Assembly: GCA_018820765.1 (NCBI GenBank)
Contig: JAHJNN010000017.1
Span: 651,273-715,272 of the forward strand
Origin: Gammaproteobacteria bacterium
GTDB lineage: Bacteria > Pseudomonadota > Gammaproteobacteria > Burkholderiales > Thiobacillaceae
Direction of reading: 5' to 3'
DNA: 64,000 nucleotides
Shown: positions 37,857 to 46,137 of the stretch, one piece after another
Layout: every line of letters starts with the position of its first letter
How positions within the stretch are numbered: the stretch's first letter is position 1
Notes under the pieces: model-generated
Seen by the model: the letters and a program-made list of their open reading frames with translations, nothing else
Told to the model about the DNA's origin: nothing
Databases searched by the model: none
Program-made: the position numbers and the translations under genes

Positions 37857-38991
37857 GACGCATCTGCTCGGCCAACTTCAGCGCGGTTTCCAGGTCGGCG
37901 TCGAGCACGTTGAAATGACCCATCTTGCGTCCCGGCCGTGCCGCCTCCTTGCCGTACAGGTGCAGCTTGATGTTGTCGTGCGCGAGCAGCGCATCCCAGT
38001 GCGGCCCGCCGTTATGCCAGCGGTCGCCGAGGATGTTGACCATCGCCACCGGCGACAGCAGGCGGGTGTCGCCCAGCGGCAGGCCGGCGAGTGCGCGCAC
38101 CTGCTGCTCGAACTGGTCGGTGACGCAGGCGTCCAGCGTGTAGTGGCCGGAATTGTGCGGACGCGGCGCGATTTCGTTGACCATCAGCTGGCCGCCGACG
38201 ACGAAGAACTCGACTGCCATCACGCCGACGTAGCCGAGCTTGTCGGCGATTGCGCGCGCCATGTCGCGGGCCTGCTGCGCAAGGCTGTCGGGCACGCGGG
38301 CGGGGACGATGGAGACGTCGAGAATGCCGTTTTCGTGGCGGTTTTCGGCGACCGGGAACAGCGCGCATTCGCTGGCATCGCTGCGCGCCAGCACCACCGA
38401 CACCTCGCGCTCCAGCTTGACGAAGCCTTCCAGCACGCAGGGCTGGCCGCCGAATTCGCGGAACGCGGCACGCGCGTCGTTGAGCGTGCCGATGCGCGCC
38501 TGGCCCTTGCCGTCGTAGCCGAAGCGCGACACTTTCAGCAGCGCCGGGGTGCCGGTCGCCGCCAGTGCGGCCTCGAGGTCGGCCTCGCCGTCGATCAGCG
38601 CGAACGGCGCGGTGGCGAAACCCTGCTCGCGCAGCCAGGATTTTTCGTGGCTGCGGTCCTGCGCAATGGCGACGGCCGCTGCGCCCGGCGACACCCGGCA
38701 ATGATTCGACAGCTCGATCAGGCTGGCGGCCGGCACGTTTTCGAATTCGGTGGTGACGGCGGCGCAGGCGGCGCCGAGCTGCTTCAAGGCGCCGTGGTCG
38801 GTGTAGTCGGCCTGCAGGTGGACGTCGGCCATTTGCCCGGCGGGGCTGGCGAAGTCGGGGTCGAGCACCATCACCTTGTAGCCCATGGTGCGGGCGGCGA
38901 TGGTGAACATGCGGCCGAGTTGGCCGCCGCCGAGAATACCCAGGGTTGCCCCCGGCAAAATAGGCAGCGTAGGCAGCGGCTTACTCGACAT
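37846..38991 (-). CDS. purK: N5-carboxyaminoimidazole ribonucleotide synthase
   Basis: PurK is an ATP-grasp enzyme that carboxylates AIR to N5-CAIR. It has 381 residues. The N-terminal [20 protein letters not shown] is characteristic. Central ATP-grasp parts are [14 protein letters not shown] and [18 protein letters not shown]. Its start overlaps the purE stop by 11 bases, so PurE and PurK are made together, as is usual. Confidence 0.97.
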   Translation of the reverse strand: MSSKPLPTLPILPGATLGILGGGQLGRMFTIAARTMGYKVMVLDPDFASPAGQMADVHLQADYTDHGALKQLGAACAAVTTEFENVPAASLIELSNHCRVSPGAAAVAIAQDRSHEKSWLREQGFATAPFALIDGEADLEAALAATGTPALLKVSRFGYDGKGQARIGTLNDARAAFREFGGQPCVLEGFVKLEREVSVVLARSDASECALFPVAENRHENGILDVSIVPARVPDSLAQQARDMARAIADKLGYVGVMAVEFFVVGGQLMVNEIAPRPHNSGHYTLDACVTDQFEQQVRALAGLPLGDTRLLSPVAMVNILGDRWHNGGPHWDALLAHDNIKLHLYGKEAARPGRKMGHFNVLDADLETALKLAEQMRHAL

Positions 38992-39475
38992 CGGGCAGGT
39001 CCATTGCCATCACCGAATCGGATTGTCCCTTGCGGAAGTCATGCAGCTGTTCGGCCAGGCCGTTGTCGAAGCGCGCGATCAGCGCCGCGGCGAACAGCGC
39101 CGCGTTGGCGGCGCCCGCCTCGCCGATGGCGAAGGTCGCGACCGGGATGCCCTTCGGCATCTGCACGATGGAGAGCAGCGAATCGATCCCCTTGAGGTAT
39201 TTCGACGGCACCGGCACGCCCAGCACCGGTACGATGGTCTTGGCGGCGATCATGCCCGGCAGGTGGGCGGCGCCGCCGGCGCCCGCGATGATGGCCTTGA
39301 TCCCGCGCGCTTCGGCGGTCGAGGCGTATTCGTATAGCAGATCCGGCGTGCGGTGCGCGGATACCACTTTCGCTTCGAAGGGGATGCCCAGCTGCTTCAG
39401 CAGCATCGCCGCGTGCTTCATCACCTCCCAGTCGCTGGAAGAGCCCATCACCACACCGACCAGAGGCGCATTCAT
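38981..39475 (-). CDS. purE: N5-carboxyaminoimidazole ribonucleotide mutase
   Basis: PurE converts N5-CAIR to CAIR. It has 164 residues, the class I length. The signature [20 protein letters not shown] is at the N-terminus, [14 protein letters not shown] carries the catalytic histidine, and [17 protein letters not shown] is the substrate loop. It is the first gene of purE-purK-DUF192. Confidence 0.97.
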   Translation of the reverse strand: MNAPLVGVVMGSSSDWEVMKHAAMLLKQLGIPFEAKVVSAHRTPDLLYEYASTAEARGIKAIIAGAGGAAHLPGMIAAKTIVPVLGVPVPSKYLKGIDSLLSIVQMPKGIPVATFAIGEAGAANAALFAAALIARFDNGLAEQLHDFRKGQSDSVMAMDLPDVE

Positions 39476-39557
39476 AGGTCTGACCTGTCGAAGAAAAGCG
39501 GCATTTTAACGCGAGAGGCCCCTACAATTCGCGCGTCTGCCGTTTTGGATCGACGCC

Positions 39558-39905
39558 ATGCCCGCTTCCCTGCAAACCCTGATCCTGCTCACGCTGTCCA
39601 ACGTCTTCATGACCTTCGCGTGGTATGCGCATCTCAAAGACATGAACAACCAGCCGTGGGTGATCGCCGCCTTCGCCAGCTGGGGCATCGCCCTGTTCGA
39701 GTACCTGCTGCAGGTGCCTGCCAACCGCATCGGCTTCACCGTCATGAGCCTGCCGCAACTGAAAATCATGCAGGAAGTCATTGCCCTGACGGTGTTCGTT
39801 CCGTTCGCCGTGCTCTACATGAAGGTGGAGCTGAAGTGGGATTTTCTGTGGGCGGCCCTGTGCCTGATGGGCGCGGTGTATTTCATGTTCCGCGAGACGG
39901 TGTAG
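39558..39905 (+). CDS. DUF486/DMT-family small membrane protein
   Basis: This 115-residue protein has four hydrophobic segments (LILLTLSNVFMTFAWYA; WVIAAFASWGIALFEYLL; IALTVFVPFAVLYM; WAALCLMGAVYFMF). The sequence matches the DUF486 family of small drug/metabolite transporter-like proteins, with AWYAHLK and QVPANRIG as recognisable pieces. No substrate is known. It is divergent from purE and followed by a strong terminator. Confidence 0.85.
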   Translation: MPASLQTLILLTLSNVFMTFAWYAHLKDMNNQPWVIAAFASWGIALFEYLLQVPANRIGFTVMSLPQLKIMQEVIALTVFVPFAVLYMKVELKWDFLWAALCLMGAVYFMFRETV

Positions 39906-39960
39906 CGGACTTCAAACAAGTCGCGCCTTGGAAGACGCTCCTACGAGGGGTTTGCCAAAC

Positions 39961-39989
39961 AAAACGCCCCGCACGGGGCGGGGCGTTTT
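39961..39989. terminator. bidirectional terminator
   Basis: The arms aaaacgccccg and cggggcgtttt form an 11-bp stem with a 7-base loop and a T-run on each strand. It separates the DUF486 gene from the leftward dsrC-like gene. Confidence 0.88.
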
Positions 39990-40009
39990 GATGCGACGGG
40001 TGCGTGTAC

Positions 40010-40342
40010 TTATACGCAGCCGGTCGGCTTCGGGGTGCCGGCGTAGCGGCCGGCCTGCTTGGCGGGGCCGAACGGGAACAGGTCGAACAGGAATTTTTTG
40101 TCGCCCCATTCGTCGCCGAACTCTTCCTTCAGGCCCTTCTGCAGGAAGCGCAGGTTGGGCGCGGTGCCGTTCTGGGCGAACTGGTCACGCATGTAATGGA
40201 TCACTTTCCAGTGATCGTCGCCCAGCTCGAGTTTGTCTTCCTTGGCGAGTTCGACCGCCAGTTCCTCGGACCAGTCTTCCAGGTTCACCAGATAGCCTTC
40301 GGGGTCGGTTTCGACCATTTTTCCGTTGATTTCACGTTCCAT
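40010..40342 (-). CDS. DsrC/TusE-family sulfur carrier lacking the second cysteine
   Basis: This 110-residue protein is of the DsrC/TusE family, small sulfur-relay proteins with a C-terminal swinging arm. The family order is clear: EINGKMVETDPEGYLVNLED, WSEELAVELAKED, DDHWKVIHYMRDQF and FLFDLFPFGPAKQAG. It ends KPTGCV with the penultimate cysteine (CysA) intact. The second DsrC cysteine, ten residues before, is glycine here (QAGRYAG instead of QACxxAG). It therefore cannot form the intramolecular disulfide or trisulfide of true DsrC and is closer to TusE or other DsrC-like paralogs. The ATG at 40342 follows aaggactgc. It is separated from the chromate operon by about 110 bases. Confidence 0.88.
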   Translation of the reverse strand: MEREINGKMVETDPEGYLVNLEDWSEELAVELAKEDKLELGDDHWKVIHYMRDQFAQNGTAPNLRFLQKGLKEEFGDEWGDKKFLFDLFPFGPAKQAGRYAGTPKPTGCV

Positions 40343-40452
40343 GATGCAGTCCTTGCGTTCAGAAAATAATTGCGAAGGCGAACCATAGAATAACCAAGTA
40401 AACCAGTCAACTACTTCCTTTGGGTAGGCCAGACCCCCTTGCCATAAGGGTT

Positions 40453-40890
40453 TTAGCCGTGGCGCTCGGTGCGCGCCTGCTTGAGCCAGGCGTAGTACGC
40501 GTCGTACATCAGCATGCCGTGCTGCAGCATCACATGGTCGTCTGCGAACATCGCCGACAGGCCCAGCGATTGCGCCAGCAATCCGGCGCACTGTGGCGCC
40601 AGATCAAGGCGGCCGGTATCAGCCCCACGCACGATAACGGCGAGCTGCTGCAAGGCCGGGTCGATCAGCGGGTGAATACGCAGAAAGGCGTCGAAGCTGC
40701 ACAGTTCGCCAATATGGCCGTATTCCACACCCGGGATGTCATAAGGAATCGCGCCGGTTGCTTCCGCCACCTGCAGCACCTGGTCGGCGGGCACATAGAG
40801 AAACTCGGCTGCCGGGTCGATGAAGCGCGCGATCAGCCAGGGGCAGGCGATGCGGTCGATCTTGGGCCGCTCGCGGGTGACCCATTTCAT
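40453..40890 (-). CDS. ChrB-domain chromate resistance-type protein
   Basis: This 145-residue protein corresponds to the C-terminal ChrB domain (Chrome_Resist family) without the N-terminal regulator half. The family core is WVTRERPKIDRIACPWLIARFIDP then FLYVPADQV, with DIPGVEYGHIGELCSFDAFL and a histidine/aspartate-rich middle. Its ATG overlaps the rhodanese stop (ATGA). It is the last gene of chrA-rhodanese-chrB-like. In ChrB proteins the domain has been linked to chromate sensing or reduction; the role here is uncertain. Confidence 0.85.
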   Translation of the reverse strand: MKWVTRERPKIDRIACPWLIARFIDPAAEFLYVPADQVLQVAEATGAIPYDIPGVEYGHIGELCSFDAFLRIHPLIDPALQQLAVIVRGADTGRLDLAPQCAGLLAQSLGLSAMFADDHVMLQHGMLMYDAYYAWLKQARTERHG

Positions 40891-41261
40891 TTTGAGATGA
40901 CTTTGCCGCCCGCCGCCTTGTACGCCTCGAGGCCGCCCTCGATGAAGCGCGCCTTGACGCCTGCGGCCTGCAGGCGGTCGACCACGCTGTTCGATACGGA
41001 ACCGCCGCGCACGCAGTAGATCACCACGTCGAGCGTGCGCGGGACGGCGCCGATCCAGGCGTCGATCTTGTCCGGATTTTTCCACAACGCGCCGGGAATG
41101 GTCTCATTGGACGCGGCGTAATCGGCTTCGCGCCGCACGTCGAACACCAGCGTGGTGTCGGGGTCGAGCTGGGCGGGTTTGATCGTGCGCGCCAATTCCT
41201 CGCATTTCTCGCTTGGGCTGCCGCATCCGCAGCGCTTCAGGGGTTGTGCAGTAGGTTCCAT
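40887..41261 (-). CDS. rhodanese-like protein with N-terminal Cys-rich segment
   Basis: This 124-residue protein has a short cysteine-containing lead (RCGCGSPSEKCEELA) and a rhodanese domain: LVFDVRREADYAASNETIPG, the active-site loop YCVRGGSVSN with its cysteine, and GGLEAYKAAGG. It lies between chrA (8 bases) and the ChrB-like gene (4-base overlap). Rhodaneses with ChrB-like partners recur in chromate clusters. The CxC segment may bind a metal. Confidence 0.87.
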   Translation of the reverse strand: MEPTAQPLKRCGCGSPSEKCEELARTIKPAQLDPDTTLVFDVRREADYAASNETIPGALWKNPDKIDAWIGAVPRTLDVVIYCVRGGSVSNSVVDRLQAAGVKARFIEGGLEAYKAAGGKVISK

Positions 41262-41269
41262 GAATGTCC

Positions 41270-42607
41270 TCACATCAAGAATGAATAAACCAGACCGAGC
41301 AGGGCACATACGCCGATCACCTGCATGATATCGGCCTTGTATTTCCACAGGGCAACAAAGGCGGCGATGGCGACGATGACGGGAAACCCGTCGAAGGGTC
41401 CCGCGAACGGCGTGCCGACCGTGCCCTGCGGCCAGAAGGTGTGCCAGGCAAAGAATGCGGCGAGGTTGAGAATGACGCCGACCACCGCTGCGGTGATGCC
41501 GGTGAGCGGCGCGGTGAAGCGGATTTCGCCGCGCGTCGCTTCCACCAGCGGACCGCCGACCAGGATGAACAAAAAAGACGGCAGGAAGGTGAAGAAGGTC
41601 GCGACCCCTGCACCCGCCAGCCCTGCCGCGACCGGGTGGTCGAACACCTCCTTGGCGACGCCGCCGAGGTAGCCGACCCAGGTGACGATCATGATCAGCG
41701 GCCCCGGCGTGGCCTCGCCCAGCGCCAGGCCGTCCATCATCTGCGGGCCGGTCAGCCACTGGAAATGCTCGACCCCGCCCTGATACACATAGGGCAGCAC
41801 CGCATAGGCGCCGCCGATGGTGAGGAAGGCCGCCTTGGTGAAGAAGTCGCCCATGTCGTAGAGATCGGGCATCCCCCGCATCGCCAGCATCGCGCCGAGC
41901 CAGATCAGCACGAAGGCGCCAAGCTTGAGTGCCAGCGTGCGCCAACTGAAGCGCGCGTGGGCCGGCGGCGGGGTGTCGTCGTCGATCAGCGCCGGGCCGT
42001 ATTCCTTTGCGCTGGCGCCGTGGCCGCCGCCGCTCCTGAATTTGTGCGGCGCGAGCTTGCCGCCGATTGCACCGAGGAGCCCCGCGCCCAGCACGATCCA
42101 CGGAAACGCGATGTCGAAGACGAAAATGCCGATGAAGGCGAGCGCCGCCATCCCCCACAGCACTTCGTTCTTCAGCGCCCGGCTGCCGATGCGCCACGCC
42201 GCGAACAGCACCACCGCGACCACCGCCGGCCGGATGCCGTAGAAAACCCCCTGCACCCACGGCAGGTTGCCATAGGCGAGGTAGAGGCCGGCGAGCAGCG
42301 ACAGCAGCAGAAACGAAGGCAGGAAAAACAGCACGCCTGCGATGATCCCACCGCGTATGCCGTGCAGCAGCCAGCTGATATAGATCGCCAGCTGGGTGGC
42401 CTCGGGGCCGGGCAGCAGCATGCAATAGTTGAGCGCATGCAGATAGCGCTGCTCGGAAATCCAGCGGCGTTTCTCTACCAGTTCCTGATGCATGATGGAA
42501 ATCTGGCCGGCGGGTCCGCCGAAGCTGATGAAACCGAGCTTGAGCCAGTATTTGAAGGCTTCGCCCAGAGTGGGGCTTGCGGGTGCGGCGGTGGGTACGG
42601 TGTCCAA
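41270..42607 (-). CDS. chrA: chromate transporter, long-chain CHR family
   Basis: This 445-residue protein exports chromate from the cytoplasm. It has the duplicated CHR domain: first half [20 protein letters not shown]-like start, [20 protein letters not shown], and second half [20 protein letters not shown] then [20 protein letters not shown]. About ten membrane segments are apparent, with a charged loop near residue 195-225 between the halves. It is first in an operon with a rhodanese and a ChrB-domain protein. The start ATG at 42607 is the only good one. Confidence 0.92.
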   Translation of the reverse strand: [445 protein letters not shown]

Positions 42608-42730
42608 GAAATACGCTCCAAGTTAAAGGATAAACACCAGGCTTGGACGGGACACCGTCTTGCGGATGGGACATCCTGACGCCGGGGGCTGGTACCCCGA
42701 CTGGCGTGATTCTAGTGCAGGGTGGCGCAA

Positions 42731-43621
42731 TCAGCCAGCCGGCGGCAGCACGAATTCCTTGAATGCCTGCGCCACCGGCGAAAGCCGTTTGTCGGCGCGG
42801 TGCACGATGTACCAGTGGCGCATGATGGGGAAGCCCTCGACCTTGAGCACGGCCAGCCGCTTGAGTGCCAGTTCCATCTCCAGCGTCTGCAGCGACAGGA
42901 TGCCCAGTCCCAGCCCGGCCTGCACCGCCTGCTTGATCGCCTCGTTGCTGCTCATTTCCATGCTGCTCTGGATTTCCAGTCCGCGGGCGGCGAAGAAGCG
43001 TTCCATCGCGCCGCGGGTGCCGGAGCCGGCTTCGCGCACCAGGAACGACTCGGACGCCAGCTCGCGCACGGAAATCCGCTTTTTGCGGGCCAGCGGATGG
43101 TCCGGCGCGGCGATGACGACCAGCGGGTTGTCCATGAAACGAGTAGCTTCCAGGCCCAGCCCGTCCGGCACCTGGCCCATGATGGCCAGATCGATGCGGT
43201 TGCCGACCAGCTGGTCCAGCGCCTCGGCACGGTTGGAGACGTCCAGATGAATCGACACCCCGGGATGGCGGCCGCGAAAGCGGGCGAGGATATCGGTGGC
43301 GACGGCGTTCACCGTCGACGTCGAGGCAATGTTGAGGCGGCCGGTGTCGATGCTCCGCAGTTGCGCCAGATTGTGCTGCAGGTCGTTCAGGCGCGCGGTG
43401 ATGGCCTGGCTGGCGTGCAGCACCTCACGCCCGGCCTCGGTGAGGAAGATCTTTTTACCCAGCTGCTCGGTGAGCGGCAGGCCCACGATGTCTTCCAGCC
43501 CCTTGACCTGCATGGAGACGGCGGGCTGGGAGAGGTGCAGTTCCTCAGCCGCCCTGGAAAACGAAAGATGGCGGGCAACCGCATCGAAAACCCTGAATTG
43601 GCGGAGCGTCAGACGGCGCAT
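42731..43621 (-). CDS. cbbR: LysR-type regulator of CO2 fixation
   Basis: This 296-residue LysR regulator is divergent from cbbM. The N-terminal winged helix reads LTLRQFRVFDAVARHLSFSR then AAEELHLSQPAVSMQVKGLE. The effector domain includes TGRLNIASTSTVNAVATDIL. CbbR proteins activate the adjacent cbb operon when reduced metabolites such as NADPH or RuBP signal demand. Gene position and family make the assignment firm, although LysR effectors cannot be read from sequence. Confidence 0.93.
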   Translation of the reverse strand: MRRLTLRQFRVFDAVARHLSFSRAAEELHLSQPAVSMQVKGLEDIVGLPLTEQLGKKIFLTEAGREVLHASQAITARLNDLQHNLAQLRSIDTGRLNIASTSTVNAVATDILARFRGRHPGVSIHLDVSNRAEALDQLVGNRIDLAIMGQVPDGLGLEATRFMDNPLVVIAAPDHPLARKKRISVRELASESFLVREAGSGTRGAMERFFAARGLEIQSSMEMSSNEAIKQAVQAGLGLGILSLQTLEMELALKRLAVLKVEGFPIMRHWYIVHRADKRLSPVAQAFKEFVLPPAG

Positions 43622-43636
43622 TTATGTATAAGTAAA

Positions 43637-43674
43637 ATGATATGGTTTTTATCATAACAATTTAATATTCATTA
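43637..43674. promoter_or_regulatory. candidate CbbR operator between cbbR and cbbM
   Basis: In this AT-rich 134-base gap there is an inverted repeat atgata-N7-tatcat (43637-43655), and a TNA-N7-TNA motif, tta-atattca-tta (43662-43674). Both are the type of site LysR/CbbR proteins use. The AT content is far below that of the flanking genes in GC. Binding is inferred. Confidence 0.5.
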
Positions 43675-43755
43675 TATAAGTCGGTGCGTATAGTCCGTCC
43701 ATCGGTTTCGGGGGCAGGCGCTCCTGAATTTATTTACCTAGCCAGGAGTCATGCA

Positions 43756-45135
43756 ATGGATCAATCCGCACGTTACGCCGACCTCAGCCTGAAAGAGGAA
43801 GATCTGATCAAGGGTGGCAAGCACATCCTCGTCGCCTACAAGATGAAGCCGAAGTCCGGCCACGGCTACCTGGAAGCAGCCGCTCACTTCGCCGCCGAGT
43901 CCTCCACCGGTACCAACGTCGAAGTGTCCACCACCGACGACTTCACCAAGGGCGTCGACGCGCTGGTGTACCTGATCGACGAAGCCACCGAAGACATGCG
44001 GATCGCCTACCCGATCGAGCTGTTCGACCGTAACGTCACCGACGGCCGCTTCATGATCGTTTCCTTCCTGACCCTGGTGATCGGCAACAACCAGGGCATG
44101 GGCGACATCGAGCACGCCAAGATGATTGACTTCTACGTGCCCGAGCGCGCCATCCAGATGTTCGACGGTCCGTCGCGTGACATCTCCGACATGTGGCGCA
44201 TCCTCGGTCGTCCGGTCAAGGATGGCGGCTACATCTCCGGCACCATCATCAAGCCGAAGCTGGGTCTGCGTCCCGAGCCGTTCGCGGCTGCGGCCTACCA
44301 GTTCTGGCTGGGCGGCGACTTCATCAAGAACGACGAACCCCAAGGTAACCAGGTGTTCTGCCCGCTGAAGAAAGTGCTGCCGCTGGTGTACGACTCGATG
44401 AAGCGCGCACAGGACGAAACAGGCCAGGCCAAGCTGTTCTCCCTGAACATCACTGCCGATGACCACTACGAAATGTGCGCCCGCGCCGACTTCGGCCTGG
44501 AGACCTTCGGCCCCGATGCCGACAAGCTGGCTTTCCTGGTCGACGGTTTCGTCGGCGGCCCCGGCATGGTCACCACCGCCCGCCGTCAGTACCCCAGCCA
44601 GTACCTGCACTACCACCGCGCCGGCCACGGCATGATCACCTCTCCCAGCGCCAAGCGCGGCTACACCGCGTTCGTGCTGGCCAAGATGTCGCGTCTGCAA
44701 GGTGCGTCCGGTATCCACGTCGGGACCATGGGCTACGGCAAGATGGAAGGCGAAACCTCCGACAAGGTCATCGCCTACATGATCGAGCGCGACGAGTGCC
44801 AGGGTCCGGTCTACTTCCAGAAGTGGTACGGCATGAAGCCCACCACCCCGATCATCTCCGGCGGCATGAACGCACTGCGTCTGCCCGGCTTCTTCGAGAA
44901 CCTGGGTCACGGCAACGTCATCAATACCTCCGGCGGCGGCTCCTACGGCCATATCGACAGCCCCGCCGCTGGCGCGATCTCGCTGCGTCAGTCGTACGAG
45001 TGCTGGAAGTCGGGCGCCGACCCGATCGAATACGCGAAAGAGCACAAGGAATTCGCCCGCGCGTTCGAGTCCTTCCCCGGCGACGCCGACAAGATCTTCC
45101 CCGGCTGGCGTGAAAAGCTGGGCGTGCATAAGTAA
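43756..45135 (+). CDS. cbbM: form II ribulose-1,5-bisphosphate carboxylase/oxygenase
   Basis: CbbM fixes CO2 in the Calvin cycle and works as a large-subunit dimer or multimer without small subunits. It has 459 residues and starts [20 protein letters not shown]. The catalytic lysine is K166 in [12 protein letters not shown] and the carbamylated metal-site lysine is K191 in [13 protein letters not shown], with D193 and E194; this numbering equals that of Rhodospirillum rubrum RuBisCO. The loop 6 and C-terminal sites ([34 protein letters not shown]) are intact. The start follows ccaggagtc; an out-of-frame ATG lies five bases earlier. cbbQ and cbbO follow. Confidence 0.99.
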   Translation: MDQSARYADLSLKEEDLIKGGKHILVAYKMKPKSGHGYLEAAAHFAAESSTGTNVEVSTTDDFTKGVDALVYLIDEATEDMRIAYPIELFDRNVTDGRFMIVSFLTLVIGNNQGMGDIEHAKMIDFYVPERAIQMFDGPSRDISDMWRILGRPVKDGGYISGTIIKPKLGLRPEPFAAAAYQFWLGGDFIKNDEPQGNQVFCPLKKVLPLVYDSMKRAQDETGQAKLFSLNITADDHYEMCARADFGLETFGPDADKLAFLVDGFVGGPGMVTTARRQYPSQYLHYHRAGHGMITSPSAKRGYTAFVLAKMSRLQGASGIHVGTMGYGKMEGETSDKVIAYMIERDECQGPVYFQKWYGMKPTTPIISGGMNALRLPGFFENLGHGNVINTSGGGSYGHIDSPAAGAISLRQSYECWKSGADPIEYAKEHKEFARAFESFPGDADKIFPGWREKLGVHK

Positions 45136-45148
45136 GCCGAGAGTAATG

Positions 45149-45210
45149 AGTCGAGAGCGGAGAGTGCTCTCGGCTCTCGACTCGAAAACCCCGCTCCGGC
45201 GGGGTTTTTT
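45149..45210 (+). terminator. tandem hairpins and terminator after cbbM
   Basis: First comes a hairpin with 10-bp arms agtcgagagc / gctctcgact (45149-45182) that contains an inner gagag/ctctc stem. Then aaaaccccgc, loop tccg, and gcggggtttttt (45185-45210) form an intrinsic terminator. cbbQ begins 20 bases later, so the structure probably limits readthrough or protects cbbM mRNA, giving more RuBisCO than activase. A similar gctctcggctctc string occurs before the EVE gene at 23613. Confidence 0.8.
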
Positions 45211-45230
45211 CTTCGCAGCGAGGAACGAAC

Positions 45231-46034
45231 ATGATCGACAAAGACCAGTACAAGGTTGAGCAGGAACCCTTCTATCAGCAGCAGAAGAACGAAGTCGCGC
45301 TGTACGAGGCCGCCTACCGCAACCGTCTGCCGGTGATGGTGAAAGGCCCCACCGGCTGCGGCAAATCGCGCTTCATCGAATACATGGCGTGGAAGCTGAA
45401 CAAGCCGCTCATCACCGTGGCCTGCAACGAGGACATGACCGCGAGCGACCTGGTGGGGCGTTATTTGCTGGAAGCCAACGGCACCCGCTGGCTCGACGGC
45501 CCGCTCACCACCGCCGCGCGCATCGGCGCCATCTGCTATCTGGATGAAATCGTCGAAGCGCGCCAGGACACCACCGTGGTGATCCACCCGCTCACCGATC
45601 ACCGCCGCACCCTGCCGCTCGACAAGAAGGGCGAGCTGATCCACGCGCATCCCGATTTCCAGCTGGTGATTTCCTACAACCCCGGCTACCAGACGCTGAT
45701 GAAGGATCTCAAGCAGTCGACCAAGCAGCGCTTCACCGCCTTCGATTTTGACTATCCCGATGCCGTGCTGGAAGCGCAGATCGTGGCGAAAGAGACCGGC
45801 ATGGACGAAGCGGTGGCGGCACAGCTGGTGAAGATCGGCGGCGTCGCCCGCAGCCTGAAAGGGCATGGTCTCGATGAAGGCATTTCGACGCGTCTGCTGG
45901 TGTACGCGGCGACGCTGATCAAGGACGGCGTGGAACCGCGCGATGCCTGCCGCATGGCGCTGGTGCGCCCGATCACCGACGACGCCGACATCCGCGAGAC
46001 GCTCGATCACGCCATCGACGCGACGTTTGCGTGA
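45231..46034 (+). CDS. cbbQ: CbbQ, MoxR-type AAA+ RuBisCO activase subunit
   Basis: CbbQ is the ATPase that, with CbbO, removes inhibitory sugar phosphates from RuBisCO. It has 267 residues, the usual length. Walker A is GPTGCGKS (residues 39-46), Walker B is [14 protein letters not shown], and sensor 1 is VISYNPGYQ. It is downstream of cbbM and upstream of cbbO, separated from cbbO by a short dispersed repeat. The ATG at 45231 follows cgaggaacga. Confidence 0.96.
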   Translation: MIDKDQYKVEQEPFYQQQKNEVALYEAAYRNRLPVMVKGPTGCGKSRFIEYMAWKLNKPLITVACNEDMTASDLVGRYLLEANGTRWLDGPLTTAARIGAICYLDEIVEARQDTTVVIHPLTDHRRTLPLDKKGELIHAHPDFQLVISYNPGYQTLMKDLKQSTKQRFTAFDFDYPDAVLEAQIVAKETGMDEAVAAQLVKIGGVARSLKGHGLDEGISTRLLVYAATLIKDGVEPRDACRMALVRPITDDADIRETLDHAIDATFA

Positions 46035-46049
46035 CCAACAACGTAGCGT

Positions 46050-46120
46050 GTAGGTTGGGCTGACGCAGTAAGCCCAACATGACTGGCCTGCGCTGGGCTT
46101 CGTGCCTCAGCCCAGCCTAC
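46050..46120. repeat. dispersed palindromic repeat between cbbQ and cbbO
   Basis: gtaggttgggctgacgcagt begins one arm (with agcccaac closing it) and gctgggcttcgtgcctcagc then ccagcctac forms the other. Elements starting gtaggttgggct are common extragenic palindromes in beta- and gammaproteobacteria. It ends 17 bases before the cbbO start. Confidence 0.65.
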
Positions 46121-46137
46121 GGGAGATTGTCCGGACC

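Noticed and set aside
45151..45230. small minus-strand gene downstream of cbbM
   Set aside because: The apparent frame is made of the hairpin repeats and has no start signal.
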